A stretch of 64,000 bases of DNA from Muribaculaceae bacterium (GCA_017557625.1 JAFYYG010000016.1:1-64000); one strand, 5' to 3'; shown: positions 42,153 through 50,438, numbered from the stretch's first letter. Numbers and translations are program-made. Notes: generated from the sequence alone by a model not told the origin.

Positions 42153-44699
42153 TCATTTACTAAAGGCATTCCTTACCTTTTCTTCGATTGCGGGGTCAAC
42201 AGGACGCTCTTCCTCTTCAGTATTATTGCGAGGAGGGGCGCCTTCATCGCCATAGATGTCGTCATGAACCCTATCGCGTATGTAGCGAGTGCTGTCATAG
42301 CCACCATCGGCAGAGTTTTGGGGATAGATGGTGTCATAACCTAACGATGTGTCATCATTGTAATTATTGCCTGTGTTGAGATTACCTTCGCATGCAAAGT
42401 AACGACGGTCAAGGTCATAATCAGAGACAAACTGCTTGTGAAGATATGCCAAATTATGATTTGCCAGCACTTTGCGCAAGAAGGCTCCCACAATGGGCAA
42501 CGCAGCTTTGCCGCCCTGTCCCTGCGATGACTTGAAGTGGATTTGCCTATAACTGCCACCCACCCAAGCGCCACACACCAAATCGGGGGTTGTCGCCACA
42601 AACCAGGCATCGGTGAAATTGTCGGTGGTTCCAGTCTTTCCGCCAATGCCCACGTTGCTCACATAGTTGTTGATGGCAACACCAGTGCCACCAGCATCTT
42701 TGCACACTGCCTCAAGCAGTTTGCGCATGCAGTAGGCCTGACTGTGCGACAATGCTCTGTCGGGGTCATCATAGGCCTTGCTATTGTAGATTTCTTCTTT
42801 TTCTCCGTCCTTGTTGGTACGGTATATTTTTGTCACAAGCACTGGCTTCTTAGGCTGTCCGTCGTTGATAACTGTGCAGTAGGAATTCACCAGTTCCATA
42901 AGGTTCACATCACTCGAACCAAGAAACATCGATGGCGTTTTGGTCAACGACGATCTGATGCCCATCTCAAACGCCGTGTTGGCAACACTGTTGACACCCA
43001 CGGTATTACCGACCTTCACAGCTATTATGTTGTTGCTTCGGGCAAAAGCCGACCGCAGTGTCATATTGGTGTTAGAAAACTGCCCGTTGGCATTCTTGGG
43101 CGACCACAGCTTGGATGTTCCTGTAGCTGGGTCAATATCGACAAGTGGATTATCTAGCGGAGAGTCAACATACATGTCGCAGGGCTTTATGCCTGCCTTC
43201 ATTGCGGCACTATACACAAAAATCTTGAATGTGCTGCCAGGTTGGTGCTGTGCCCGCACATTATCATACTGCCACGTCTTGAAATCGACATCACCAACCC
43301 ACGCCTTCACCTCGCCAGTGTGCGGGTCCATAGCTATTAATCCACAGTGCATCTTGTGGAGCATATATTCTATCGAGTCGATTGAACTCATATTGGCATA
43401 ATGACTGCCATTCTTGCTGTAGTCAAAGAGCTTCACTTGATGCTTTTGATTCATATAGTGGTTTACCGAGTCGTAATTATTGTTATACTTTACCATCAGC
43501 TGTTTATAGACTGGCGACTCCTCAACTCGTTTTCTTATAAAAGTGCTGTCAATCTGCCCGTTCTCGTCAACCCAGCACGGGTTGTTGCCCCACTCGCGGT
43601 CGAAATTCTGCTGCACCACTTTCATCTGTTCCCTCACGGCATCCTCAGCGCTTTTCTGCATTCGTGTGTCAATAGAGGTGTGAATCTCCAAACCGTCACG
43701 ATAGAAATCAATGTTGTTTTGCTCGCACCACTGACGCATTTCTTCCACCACCGCCTGCCTGAAGTAGGGGCAAGCCACATCAAAGTCGGTATCGGGGGTA
43801 TATTTTAAGTCAAGGGCATGTTTACTAAGCTCTTTATATTCTTTACGCGATAAGTGATGATGGACTAAAGCATTGTTAAGCACCACATTACGCCGCTCAA
43901 CACAGCGCTCAGATTGGGTGAGTGGATCGTAATAGGAGGTGCCTTTTAAAACTCCCACAAGCATCGCGCACTGCTCGGTGGTGAGTTTGTCGGGGGTAGT
44001 GTTGAAATACACCTTTGACGCTGTCTTGATGCCATAGGCCTGATTGCCGTAATCAACAGTGTTGGCATACATCTCAAGAATCTGCTTCTTGTCGTAGAAC
44101 ACCTCCAGCTCGCTGGCGAGAATCCACTCCTTGGCTTTGGTGATGAGCATTCCCACACCGGGAATTCGGCACAGCAGACCGCCGGTGTATTCGCTGGTGC
44201 GCATCTTAAACATGTTCTTAACCAACTGCTGGGTAATGGTAGAAGCACCTCTAGCACGATGATGCACAACAAAGTCTTTCAATGCGCCGCCCATACCTTT
44301 GAAGTCGATGCCATGGTGGTCGTAGAAACGCTCGTCCTCGGTGTCGATAAGCAGCGTGTAGAACATGGGGTTCACCTCATCATACTGTACAGGAGTGCGG
44401 TTCTCCCTGTAGTATTTGCCTATAAGCACACCGTCGGCACTGTAGATATAGGAGGCATTGTAGGGTCGGGGCGACATTATTTCGCCAAGCGACGGAGACT
44501 TGCCGAAAAGCCACAGGAAATTGATGTTGATGGCAACTACTGTCAGCACAAGCGTTACAAACAGTGTACACATCGCCACAAGGCTCTTAACATACCACGG
44601 CTTGCCGTCATAAAGACCCTTGTACCAAGCATTGAAACGCTTGTAACGATTGATGATGCCCCTAAAGAAGCCAACCGTTTTACTCCAAAAACCACTCAT
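42153..44699 (-). CDS. Penicillin-binding protein 1A-type transglycosylase/transpeptidase
   Basis: An 848-residue bifunctional class A PBP. One N-terminal transmembrane segment (about 40-60) precedes the GT51 domain with T-E-D-E-R-F-Y-D-H-H-G-I-D and G-A-S-T-I-T-Q-Q-L-V-K-N. The transpeptidase domain has S in P-G-S-T-F-K, S-N-N, and K-T-G-T. An Asp/Asn/Tyr-rich tail (about 770-848) extends past the usual end. It builds and cross-links peptidoglycan at the periplasmic face. It may share a transcript with nadB. Confidence 0.95.
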   Translation of the reverse strand: MSGFWSKTVGFFRGIINRYKRFNAWYKGLYDGKPWYVKSLVAMCTLFVTLVLTVVAININFLWLFGKSPSLGEIMSPRPYNASYIYSADGVLIGKYYRENRTPVQYDEVNPMFYTLLIDTEDERFYDHHGIDFKGMGGALKDFVVHHRARGASTITQQLVKNMFKMRTSEYTGGLLCRIPGVGMLITKAKEWILASELEVFYDKKQILEMYANTVDYGNQAYGIKTASKVYFNTTPDKLTTEQCAMLVGVLKGTSYYDPLTQSERCVERRNVVLNNALVHHHLSRKEYKELSKHALDLKYTPDTDFDVACPYFRQAVVEEMRQWCEQNNIDFYRDGLEIHTSIDTRMQKSAEDAVREQMKVVQQNFDREWGNNPCWVDENGQIDSTFIRKRVEESPVYKQLMVKYNNNYDSVNHYMNQKHQVKLFDYSKNGSHYANMSSIDSIEYMLHKMHCGLIAMDPHTGEVKAWVGDVDFKTWQYDNVRAQHQPGSTFKIFVYSAAMKAGIKPCDMYVDSPLDNPLVDIDPATGTSKLWSPKNANGQFSNTNMTLRSAFARSNNIIAVKVGNTVGVNSVANTAFEMGIRSSLTKTPSMFLGSSDVNLMELVNSYCTVINDGQPKKPVLVTKIYRTNKDGEKEEIYNSKAYDDPDRALSHSQAYCMRKLLEAVCKDAGGTGVAINNYVSNVGIGGKTGTTDNFTDAWFVATTPDLVCGAWVGGSYRQIHFKSSQGQGGKAALPIVGAFLRKVLANHNLAYLHKQFVSDYDLDRRYFACEGNLNTGNNYNDDTSLGYDTIYPQNSADGGYDSTRYIRDRVHDDIYGDEGAPPRNNTEEEERPVDPAIEEKVRNAFSK

Positions 44700-44739
44700 T
44701 GCAGTGTTATATTATATAATATAATTATAATACAAACTG

Positions 44740-44774
44740 CAAAATTAATAAATTACTTAATATTATAGCACAAA
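44740..44774 (-). promoter_or_regulatory. Promoter TTTG-N23-TAATTTTG for the PBP gene
   Basis: Minus-strand TTTG (44774-44771) and TAATTTTG (44747-44740), spacing 23, about 40 bases before the ATG. The -33 box overlaps the outer arm of the neighbouring terminator. Confidence 0.5.
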
Positions 44775-44826
44775 AGACCCTAAAAAAACAAAATGCCCAA
44801 ATTAAAATGGGCAAAAAAGGTCTTTT
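44772..44826 (-). terminator. Intrinsic terminator of the serine protease gene, nested hairpin
   Basis: Inner stem TGCCCA/TGGGCA (44794-44813), followed on the minus strand by TTTTGTTTTTTT. An outer arm pair AAAAGACC/GGTCTTTT (44772-44779, 44819-44826) encloses it. Confidence 0.8.
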
Positions 44827-44855
44827 TAGAGATTAAACGGAAACTTTTTATGACG

Positions 44856-45455
44856 TTATGGCATAAACCGCCTGATGAAGCTGGTTTTGAATGCCCAGCA
44901 GCTGTTTTGTTCCATCTTGCGGGGCAGAGGGGCGAGGTTTTGAACATCTACATCGGTTCGGCCCATGGTAATCATGCCATAGACCTTGCCGTCGCTGCCA
45001 AAGGCTGGGCAGCCACTGCAGCCGTGAGTGATGTGGTCAACGGTAGCGAGACGGAAGTATCCTTCCAAGTTATGGTCCTTAATTACAAGGCCTTGCGTAG
45101 ACACTTGCCTGGGTATGACTCCACGCATCTGCCAACATAGGATGTCGAGATGATCATTTGGCTCAGCATCGCTGTCGGCAAGCGAAAACGGACTTTTGAG
45201 ACCAGGAATTGGATAAAAAGCTACATCATAACCCATGTGGTCATCAGTAGGCAGCTGCTTCGGTATCCATTGCTCAAAATGAAGAGGATGATAATCATTG
45301 CCATTTCGCACATAACAGGTATCAGGAAATGTGAGCACATGGCCTGCGGTAACCAGATAGTCATCGATGCAGAAAGCCGTGCCAGCAAACGACCGCTCGT
45401 TGCCCATCTGTCTGAAAATGGGCATCACGTAGGGTAAGTAGTTTATGCTTTGCAT
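44856..45455 (-). CDS. Trypsin-like serine protease (S1/DegP-like core)
   Basis: A 199-residue protein. The triad is readable: H39 in V-T-A-G-H-V-L, D77 in Y-D-V-A-F-Y, and S147 in H-G-C-S-G-C-P-A-F, where the two cysteines flanking the active serine are unusual. No clear signal peptide and no PDZ domain are visible, so it may be cytoplasmic or exported atypically. The substrate is unknown. Its own terminator lies at 44772-44826 and a simple-repeat spacer lies upstream, which suggests a single-gene transcript. Confidence 0.8.
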   Translation of the reverse strand: MQSINYLPYVMPIFRQMGNERSFAGTAFCIDDYLVTAGHVLTFPDTCYVRNGNDYHPLHFEQWIPKQLPTDDHMGYDVAFYPIPGLKSPFSLADSDAEPNDHLDILCWQMRGVIPRQVSTQGLVIKDHNLEGYFRLATVDHITHGCSGCPAFGSDGKVYGMITMGRTDVDVQNLAPLPRKMEQNSCWAFKTSFIRRFMP

Positions 45456-45457
45456 AA

Positions 45458-45604
45458 AAGTTTAGTGTTTAGTGTTTAGGTGTTTCACACTGTCGTGCTC
45501 TTCACTATTCTTGATAACAATGCAAATTCTATGCCAAGGCTTAGGAAACTATGAACTGAGAACTGAGAACTGAAAACTGAGAACTGAAAACTGAGAACTA
45601 AAAA
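45458..45604. repeat. Spacer of TTTAGTGTTTAG and AACTGAGAACTG repeats
   Basis: TTTAGTGTTTAGTGTTTAGG at 45462-45481, then about seven degenerate AACTGAGAACT/AACTGAAAACT copies at 45549-45604 running up to the stop codon of the permease gene. Confidence 0.85.
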
Positions 45605-46843
45605 CTATGAACTGTGAACTATTCGCAGCCGTCTACGCATGATGGTGCTAGTGACAAGTGACGTTACAAAACCTATACCAGCAACGAGCAATAGCACTAT
45701 GAGCATATCGGTCCAAACCACCTTAACAGGATAAGCGTTGACTATCACCTGAGTGGGATCAGCACCAATCTTAAGCCACCCGAAAGTTTGCTGACCCAGA
45801 CACAGCAAGAGACCAATCACTATACCCATTAAAGCTCCGAGCATAGTGATTAGCCACCCTTCGGCTACAAAGATGCGTGATATCTGTTTACTAGTGGCAC
45901 CGAGGTTTTGGAAAGTGCGTATGCTCTCGTCCTTCTCAATGATGAGCAGCGACAATGTGCTGATAATGTTGAAAGTGGCGATAATCATGATGAACGTGAG
46001 CAGCAAAAATGTCACCCATTTCTCCACATTAACCATTCGGAACGACTCCGATTGCTGCATCAGCCGGTTTTTCACCACATAATTTGTTCCCAGAGCCTGT
46101 TCAAGTTGTTTCATCACATCTTTCTCCTTGGCGCCAGGCTTGAGTTTCAGCTCAATTTGGGTAGCCTCAGTGTCATAATCAAACAGTTCTCGCGCCTTAT
46201 CAATGGGGATAAAGATAAGGTCTTGATCGTAAGACGCTTGCTGAACTTGGAATATACCCTTCACAAATAGCGAATCGCTGGTGAAGGCATCTATGGGATT
46301 GGCAACGTTGACCTGACCCTCACGGCGGGGTGCATAGAGATGAAGCAAGCGCAGACTGTTGGCTTGAAGACGGAGGCTCACCGCTGGTCCCACCCCAACT
46401 ATAGCGTAACTGTTACCAACCTCATCTTCAAGAGCAAACGAGCCATCCACGATGACACTGTCGATAGAATTTATCTCATTATAGTTGGCAGGAACGCCTT
46501 TCAACCGAACTGGCATCTGATAATCGACAAAGATGGCTAGAGCCTGGTCTTCAATTACCGGCATCGCCTTCTCAACACCCGCCACACGGCTTATTACGGC
46601 AATGACACTGTCGGCGTTGCCAATGGTCTTGCCTACTGCTGGACACACAGCAATCTGAGGGTCGAGTTTTGCCAACTTTCCCTTTATCACATCAGAGAAG
46701 CCATTAAAGACGCTAAGCACGCACACCAAAGCCGCAGTGGTCACCACCACACCGCATATCGAGATTATGCTGATGATGTTCACCGCGTTGTGAGCCTTCT
46801 TCGACTTCAAATAACGCAACGCTATTTTCAATGACAGAGCCAT
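45605..46843 (-). CDS. ABC transporter permease, LolC/LolE family
   Basis: A 412-residue protein with four transmembrane segments in MacB/FtsX topology: TM1 about 20-45, a periplasmic domain to about 270, then three C-terminal spans. R-Y-L-K-S-K-K-A-H-N-A-V-N-I-I-S-I-I-S is the classical LolC/E start, and the coupling region reads K-D-E-S-I-R-T-F-Q-N-L-G-A-T-S. It would extract lipoproteins from the inner membrane with a LolD ATPase encoded elsewhere. It lies downstream of rbfA, separated by repeats. Confidence 0.9.
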   Translation of the reverse strand: MALSLKIALRYLKSKKAHNAVNIISIISICGVVVTTAALVCVLSVFNGFSDVIKGKLAKLDPQIAVCPAVGKTIGNADSVIAVISRVAGVEKAMPVIEDQALAIFVDYQMPVRLKGVPANYNEINSIDSVIVDGSFALEDEVGNSYAIVGVGPAVSLRLQANSLRLLHLYAPRREGQVNVANPIDAFTSDSLFVKGIFQVQQASYDQDLIFIPIDKARELFDYDTEATQIELKLKPGAKEKDVMKQLEQALGTNYVVKNRLMQQSESFRMVNVEKWVTFLLLTFIMIIATFNIISTLSLLIIEKDESIRTFQNLGATSKQISRIFVAEGWLITMLGALMGIVIGLLLCLGQQTFGWLKIGADPTQVIVNAYPVKVVWTDMLIVLLLVAGIGFVTSLVTSTIMRRRLRIVHSS

Positions 46844-46849
46844 TATTTT

Positions 46850-46930
46850 AAGTGTTAAGTGTCAAGTTTTAAGCAGGGACGAGGCCTGCCTCGTCCGTCA
46901 ATCTCCAATCCCCGATCCTCGATCCCCGAT
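46850..46930. repeat. Composite repeat spacer between permease and rbfA
   Basis: TTAAGTGTTAAGTGTCAAG (46850-46872), palindrome GGACGAGGCCTGCCTCGTCC (46877-46896), then complement copies of the GGATCGGGGATTGG family (46900-46930). Confidence 0.85.
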
Positions 46931-47266
46931 CTACTTCTTAAGCAACTCGTCAATATGCTCAATATAATCGAGTGAGTCGTCTATATAGAACACCAGCTCA
47001 GGAGTCTTGCGCAACTGGTTGCGCACACGCTGAGCAAGGGCATAGCGGATGGTCTTCTCGTTGCGGTTGGCGGTTTCGACAATCTCCTGTCCTCTCTCGC
47101 TTGGGAACACACTCAGGTGCACACGGGCGATGCTCAGGTCGGGCGACACGCGCACGTTGCTCACGCTCACCAGCACACCGCGCATCTTGGCGGTGTCCTC
47201 GCGGAATATCTCACTCAAATCTTTCTGTATCTGTCGTTGTATCTTCTGTAATCTTGTTGATTCCAT
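46931..47266 (-). CDS. rbfA: Ribosome-binding factor A
   Basis: A 111-residue KH-like protein needed for maturation of the 30S subunit 5' end of 16S rRNA. Recognised by Q-R-Q-I-Q-K-D-L-S-E-I near the N-terminus, V-S-P-D-L-S-I-A-R-V-H-L-S-V-F and the final R-T/K-P-E-L-V-F-Y-I-D-D-S-L-D-Y. The length is normal. Its start is 8 bases from the broken toxin gene, and transcription may begin at the toxin-antitoxin promoter. Confidence 0.95.
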   Translation of the reverse strand: MESTRLQKIQRQIQKDLSEIFREDTAKMRGVLVSVSNVRVSPDLSIARVHLSVFPSERGQEIVETANRNEKTIRYALAQRVRNQLRKTPELVFYIDDSLDYIEHIDELLKK

Positions 47267-47274
47267 ATTATTTA

Positions 47275-47541
47275 TTATTCGTAATGTCCAAAAACTGAAA
47301 TTATTATAACTTCAACAATATCATTAAGTACCTTGTACACAATGCGATGTTTTTTATTGATTCTGCGTGAATAAGTATTGGGACCCAAATACTTGAGTTG
47401 TTCAACTTGTCCTGTCCCAGTTGTGGGATGATGTTCAATTTCAATAAGAAGTTTCTCTAATTTCTTGATAAGATGAGGACTTTCTTTTTTAAGTTTAATT
47501 AAGCCTACTTAAGCTTTCTCTGAAAAGAAGATTTTATACAT
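47275..47541 (-). pseudogene. YoeB/Txe-like toxin interrupted by a TAA at codon 11
   Basis: From the ATG at 47541 the frame reads MYKIFFSEKA, then TAA, then 77 further codons without another stop: V-G-L-I-K-L-K-K-E-S through R-R-I-N-K-K-H-R-I-V-Y-K-V to the end F-G-H-Y-E. This is a full-length YoeB/RelE-like mRNA interferase, with the conserved C-terminal His-Tyr and paired arginines, in which one codon is a stop (GCT TAA GTA). No ATG or GTG follows the stop in frame; a TTG comes only much later. The ATG overlaps the antitoxin stop by 8 bases. The toxin is therefore probably not made, unless the stop is a sequencing error. Confidence 0.85.
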
Positions 47542-47800
47542 TGGTAAGCCTATTTAAAAACTGTTCCATACTTTCATCATCTCTTTTGTAATAACCTTTG
47601 CCCGAATTATATTCAACTTCAGCTTCGGCGGCCATGTTCGCTAAATCCTCCATGCTATAAACGGTGTCGTCTTTAGTCACGGGTGTGACTTTGAAACTGC
47701 CGTGGTCGCGGGACTTGATTATCACGTCCTCACCATTGCGTGCTTGGCGAAGATAACGGCCTTGATTGGCGCGAAAATCGCGAGTGCTTACTATTATCAT
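47534..47800 (-). CDS. YefM/Phd-type antitoxin
   Basis: An 88-residue protein. M-I-I-V-S-T-R-D-F-R-A-N-Q-G-R-Y-L is the Phd/YefM DNA-binding N-terminus. The C-terminal half (E-Y-N-S-G-K-G-Y-Y-K-R-D-D-E-S-M-E-Q-F-L) would wrap the toxin. It normally neutralises the YoeB partner and autorepresses the operon. Here the antitoxin is intact while the toxin behind it has a premature stop. The promoter with a -7 TATCTTTG is at 47838. Confidence 0.88.
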   Translation of the reverse strand: MIIVSTRDFRANQGRYLRQARNGEDVIIKSRDHGSFKVTPVTKDDTVYSMEDLANMAAEAEVEYNSGKGYYKRDDESMEQFLNRLTNV

Positions 47801-47837
47801 AATCGTTAAATTTTAAGTAGTGACTGTTTTTAGACTG

Positions 47838-47872
47838 CAAAGATAACACCTTTTCCTGAATTGTGTACCAAA
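47838..47872 (-). promoter_or_regulatory. Antitoxin promoter TTTG-N23-TATCTTTG
   Basis: Minus-strand TATCTTTG at 47845-47838 and TTTG at 47872-47869, about 40 bases before the antitoxin ATG. Confidence 0.55.
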
Positions 47873-47903
47873 ATGGCGCACATTCTTTAGGAAACCTCAA
47901 ATA

Positions 47904-47937
47904 TTTGGCAAGTAGTAAAAAAATTGAGATATATTTG
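47904..47937 (+). promoter_or_regulatory. Promoter TTTG-N22-TATATTTG
   Basis: Plus-strand TTTG 47904-47907 and TATATTTG 47930-47937, about 58 bases before the cysteine-domain gene. It is divergent from the antitoxin promoter. Confidence 0.45.
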
Positions 47938-47994
47938 GTTTTTATTAAAATTTTCTTTTCCTTTGCGAAAATCAACTCCACAAATCATTTTATT

Positions 47995-48642
47995 ATGAAA
48001 GAAAAAAAGATCTGCAAGGCACTCAAAGAAATCAGGCTGAATATTGCTCAAGCCAATGATATCAATTATATTCCCGCAGAGTGCGACCACAAGGGAGACT
48101 GCTCGGGAACATGTCCTCAATGTGAGAAAGAATTGCAATACATTGAGCAACAGTTGTTACGTCGTAAGACTCTTGGCAAGGCAGCAGTGGTTGCAGGTCT
48201 TGCTATTGGAGCAACAAGCATCGCGCCAGTGATGGCACAGACATATCATAATGTGCCAAAAGTTGTGCAAAGCAAAGAGGAACTGAAGCCTGTTGATTGT
48301 GCACCAAATGACGCTGCCGCAATAATTGTGCGTGGATGTGTCCTCGATGAGGATAATGAGCCATTGATTGGAGTGATGATTCACGTCCTTGACGAAAAAG
48401 ATAAAATAACAAAACTCGGTACTGCCACTGATTATGACGGACAGTTTGCCATCAGGGTTTCAAAAGGTTGCAAGATACAGATAGCATGTATTGGTTATAA
48501 GAAAGTGACTAAGAAACTTACCAATCCCGAGGAAAATCTAGTCATTAAAATGGATGATGATTTCACACTCATAGGAGAGGTTGTAATTGTTAAGCAAAAA
48601 ACTATGCCCGATGTCGATGCCGACATCTACGAGATGAGATAA
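47995..48642 (+). CDS. Cysteine-domain protein with carboxypeptidase-regulatory-like domain
   Basis: A 215-residue fourth member of the family at 1-3 kb. The ATG at 47995 is chosen by alignment to the paralogs; the longer frame covers promoter sequence. The cysteine module is intact (C7, C30-x5-C36-x3-C40-x2-C43, G-D-C-S-G-T-C-P-Q-C-E). A hydrophobic segment (about 60-80) ends P-V-M-A-Q, a signal-peptidase-like site. Residues about 105-190 form a CarboxypepD_reg-like beta-sandwich (V-R-G-C-V-L-D-E-D-N-E-P-L-I-G-V, D-Y-D-G-Q-F). The end, F-T-L-I-G-E-V-V, echoes the Q-V-M-G-E-V motif of the paralogs. Function unknown. Confidence 0.75.
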   Translation: MKEKKICKALKEIRLNIAQANDINYIPAECDHKGDCSGTCPQCEKELQYIEQQLLRRKTLGKAAVVAGLAIGATSIAPVMAQTYHNVPKVVQSKEELKPVDCAPNDAAAIIVRGCVLDEDNEPLIGVMIHVLDEKDKITKLGTATDYDGQFAIRVSKGCKIQIACIGYKKVTKKLTNPEENLVIKMDDDFTLIGEVVIVKQKTMPDVDADIYEMR

Positions 48643-48652
48643 TCTGGTATTT

Positions 48653-48784
48653 TTAGAAACTTATTTTGGTTTCTTCACCTTGAATCTTAAAAGTGATGGG
48701 CAGGGTGTACCACACGCTAATTGGTTCGCCAACTGCATTGCGACCTGGTGAGAAATCGGGCAGCAATTTAATAACTAAGGCTTT
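48653..48784 (-). pseudogene. Remnant of a TonB C-terminal domain
   Basis: Between a TAA upstream and the TAA at 48655-48653 the minus strand encodes about 42 residues. They include K-L-L-P-D-F-S-P-G-R-N and V-W-Y-T-L-P-I-T-F-K-I-Q, the last helix and strand of a TonB_C domain as found in Bacteroidetes energy transducers. The rest of the gene is missing. Its front end overlaps the stop of the O-methyltransferase gene in another frame. It faces the cysteine-domain gene, whose paralog at 1013 carries a complete TonB_C domain. Confidence 0.65.
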
Positions 48785-49416
48785 TTATAAAGTATTGTGA
48801 GGCCATCGCGCAAGGGCAAGATAACAGTCTCGACTCGCGGATCGTGAGCCACTAGGTCGTTGAAGTCGCGGATGCCTTGAGTTTGGTCATCCATCTTCTT
48901 GCCGTGGAGATCGGTGACTTTGCCGTCCCACAAGGTGTTGTCGGCGATGATGAACCCGCCAGGCCTCACATGGTTAATCACGAGGTTGAAATAATCCACA
49001 TATTGCCGCTTGTTGGCATCGACAAATACTAAATCGAAGTCGCCGCCGAGCTGTGGCACTATCTCATTGCAGTCGCCAATGTGGAGCGTAATACGGTCGC
49101 CAACTGGTGATTGCGCAAAATGGCGGCGAAGAAAATCCTCCAGTTCATCCTCTATCTCAATGCTGTGGATGCGGGCATCTTCTTCAAGCAGCCCCTCGGC
49201 AAGGCATTGCGCCGAGTAGCCCGAATAGGTGCCAAGTTCAAGCACCCGATTAGGACGTATCATGCGCACTAGCATCTTGAGCAAACGACCCTGCAGGTGC
49301 CCCGAGCACATGCGCGAGTAGAGCAACTCGATGTGAGTGTCACGGTCAAGCTCATGCAGATGCTCTGGCTCAGTATCGATGTGCGACAGTATATAATTTT
49401 CAAGTTCTTGAGTCAT
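48775..49416 (-). CDS. Class I SAM-dependent O-methyltransferase
   Basis: A 213-residue cytoplasmic protein of the catechol/caffeoyl-CoA O-methyltransferase-like family (Methyltransf_3). Motif I V-L-E-L-G-T-Y-S-G-Y-S is at about residue 60, followed by H-S-I-E-I-E-D, the metal-site D-L-V-F-V-D-A-N-K, and A-D-N-T-L-W-D-G. The ATG at 49416 gives the standard start M-T-Q-E-L-E-N-Y-I; the longer frame adds 15 residues of poor sequence. The substrate is unknown. It has its own promoter at 49490. Confidence 0.88.
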   Translation of the reverse strand: MTQELENYILSHIDTEPEHLHELDRDTHIELLYSRMCSGHLQGRLLKMLVRMIRPNRVLELGTYSGYSAQCLAEGLLEEDARIHSIEIEDELEDFLRRHFAQSPVGDRITLHIGDCNEIVPQLGGDFDLVFVDANKRQYVDYFNLVINHVRPGGFIIADNTLWDGKVTDLHGKKMDDQTQGIRDFNDLVAHDPRVETVILPLRDGLTILYKKP

Positions 49417-49489
49417 AGTTATAAAGCTGACAAGCAACGAGTAAACAAGCTGACAAGGCAATGGTTAGTATGCCTCTTAATCTTAGGTG

Positions 49490-49521
49490 CAAAATTACCA
49501 CAAAGTATTTGAAACAGCAAA
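49490..49521 (-). promoter_or_regulatory. Promoter TTTG-N20-TAATTTTG for the methyltransferase
   Basis: Minus-strand TTTG 49521-49518 and TAATTTTG 49497-49490, spacing exactly 20. Confidence 0.65.
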
Positions 49522-49545
49522 CGTTGATTGATTTTTCGTATTATT

Positions 49546-49577
49546 TTTGCGTTTATGCAATAAAACACCTAATTTTG
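49546..49577 (+). promoter_or_regulatory. Promoter TTTG-N20-TAATTTTG for the lipoprotein gene
   Basis: Plus-strand TTTG 49546-49549 and TAATTTTG 49570-49577, spacing exactly 20, 29 bases before the ATG. It is divergent from the methyltransferase promoter. Confidence 0.65.
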
Positions 49578-49606
49578 TGAATTGTATAACACCAAAACAT
49601 TATAAC

Positions 49607-50341
49607 ATGAAACTCTCAAAAGCAATTATTCTGGCTGTAGCGGTTCTTTTGATTGTGGGAGCCACAAACACAGCATGCAAACAATCCCCTAAAGACCAAG
49701 AGTCAGAGTCTCAACAGTCGAGCAAAGTTGATGAAAAAACCGATGTTTCGACAGTTGATGAGTCAAAGTTTCAAGCCACATGTGCAGGAGACATCAACCA
49801 CAACACATGGAAACCTAACGAAGCTACAAGCGTGGAGTTTAATGCCTTCCCCGCCAATATCGCCGAGTGGAAACACATGCAAGAAATGCTGGGTGATGAA
49901 CCGCAGGGGGCAGCAGCACTGCAAGTGATGGCTTTTGAGCTATTCCGCAACAACCGCACCGACGGCGAGGAGGCACTACGATTGAACAACACTCAGACCA
50001 ACTACAACAGCACTGTAGAGCGCCTGCACGAGATTATGGGCAGCGACAAATATTATGCCCGCCCTTACATCGCTTGGGCAATGCTCAACGGAGCAACTCC
50101 CGAAAATGGATATACCGTCGAACCACCCTACACCATCAAAATGAAAGTTGACCCAAACAAAAAGTACCAAGAGAGCCAGATGCTTCACGGCACAGTCATC
50201 TACCTGCTCATCGACAGCAAGGGTTGGGACACCAACTGGCGCGGCGTAGAGGTTGTTAAGCCCGAAGGCAGCGAATACTTCGTGGTTAGCAACTGCCCGG
50301 CAATGTACACCCAGTGCAAAGAGGCAAAAACAAACAAATAA
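49607..50341 (+). CDS. Lipoprotein of unknown function
   Basis: A 244-residue protein. The ATG at 49607 is preferred over one at 49547, which lies inside the promoter. The signal peptide ends T-N-T-A-C22, a usable lipobox. A Ser/Gln/Lys-rich linker follows, then a folded region (about 55-244) with W-K-H-M-Q-E-M-L-G-D-E-P-Q-G-A-A-A-L, Y-I-A-W-A-M-L-N-G-A-T-P-E-N and a beta-rich end (Y-T-I-K-M-K-V, Y-L-L-I-D-S-K-G-W-D). I do not recognise the family with confidence; similar domains of unknown function occur in Bacteroidales lipoproteins. Confidence 0.75.
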   Translation: MKLSKAIILAVAVLLIVGATNTACKQSPKDQESESQQSSKVDEKTDVSTVDESKFQATCAGDINHNTWKPNEATSVEFNAFPANIAEWKHMQEMLGDEPQGAAALQVMAFELFRNNRTDGEEALRLNNTQTNYNSTVERLHEIMGSDKYYARPYIAWAMLNGATPENGYTVEPPYTIKMKVDPNKKYQESQMLHGTVIYLLIDSKGWDTNWRGVEVVKPEGSEYFVVSNCPAMYTQCKEAKTNK

Positions 50342-50358
50342 TAAACCTAAAAAAGCTA

Positions 50359-50438
50359 ATAGCGGATGTGCAACAAAGTAGACACACCCGCTATATCCTT
50401 GTGAAATAACAGCCTGATTAAGGGGTGTTATTCTTTTT
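50359..50438 (+). terminator. Two hairpins downstream of the lipoprotein gene
   Basis: Hairpin 1 (50359-50394) pairs ATAGCGGATGTG with CACACCCGCTAT (one mismatch). Hairpin 2 (50405-50438) pairs AATAACA with TGTTATT and is followed by CTTTTTAG, the better terminator. It overlaps the 3' end of the convergent small gene. Confidence 0.55.

Noticed and set aside
45549-45604. Possible CRISPR array
   Set aside because: Units are about 10 bases, degenerate and without unique spacers; no cas genes nearby. The same holds for 57425-57605.
47275-47541. Stop-codon recoding in the toxin
   Set aside because: TAA ends many genes in this window, and no recoding signal (hairpin or SECIS-like element) follows; a nonsense mutation is simpler.
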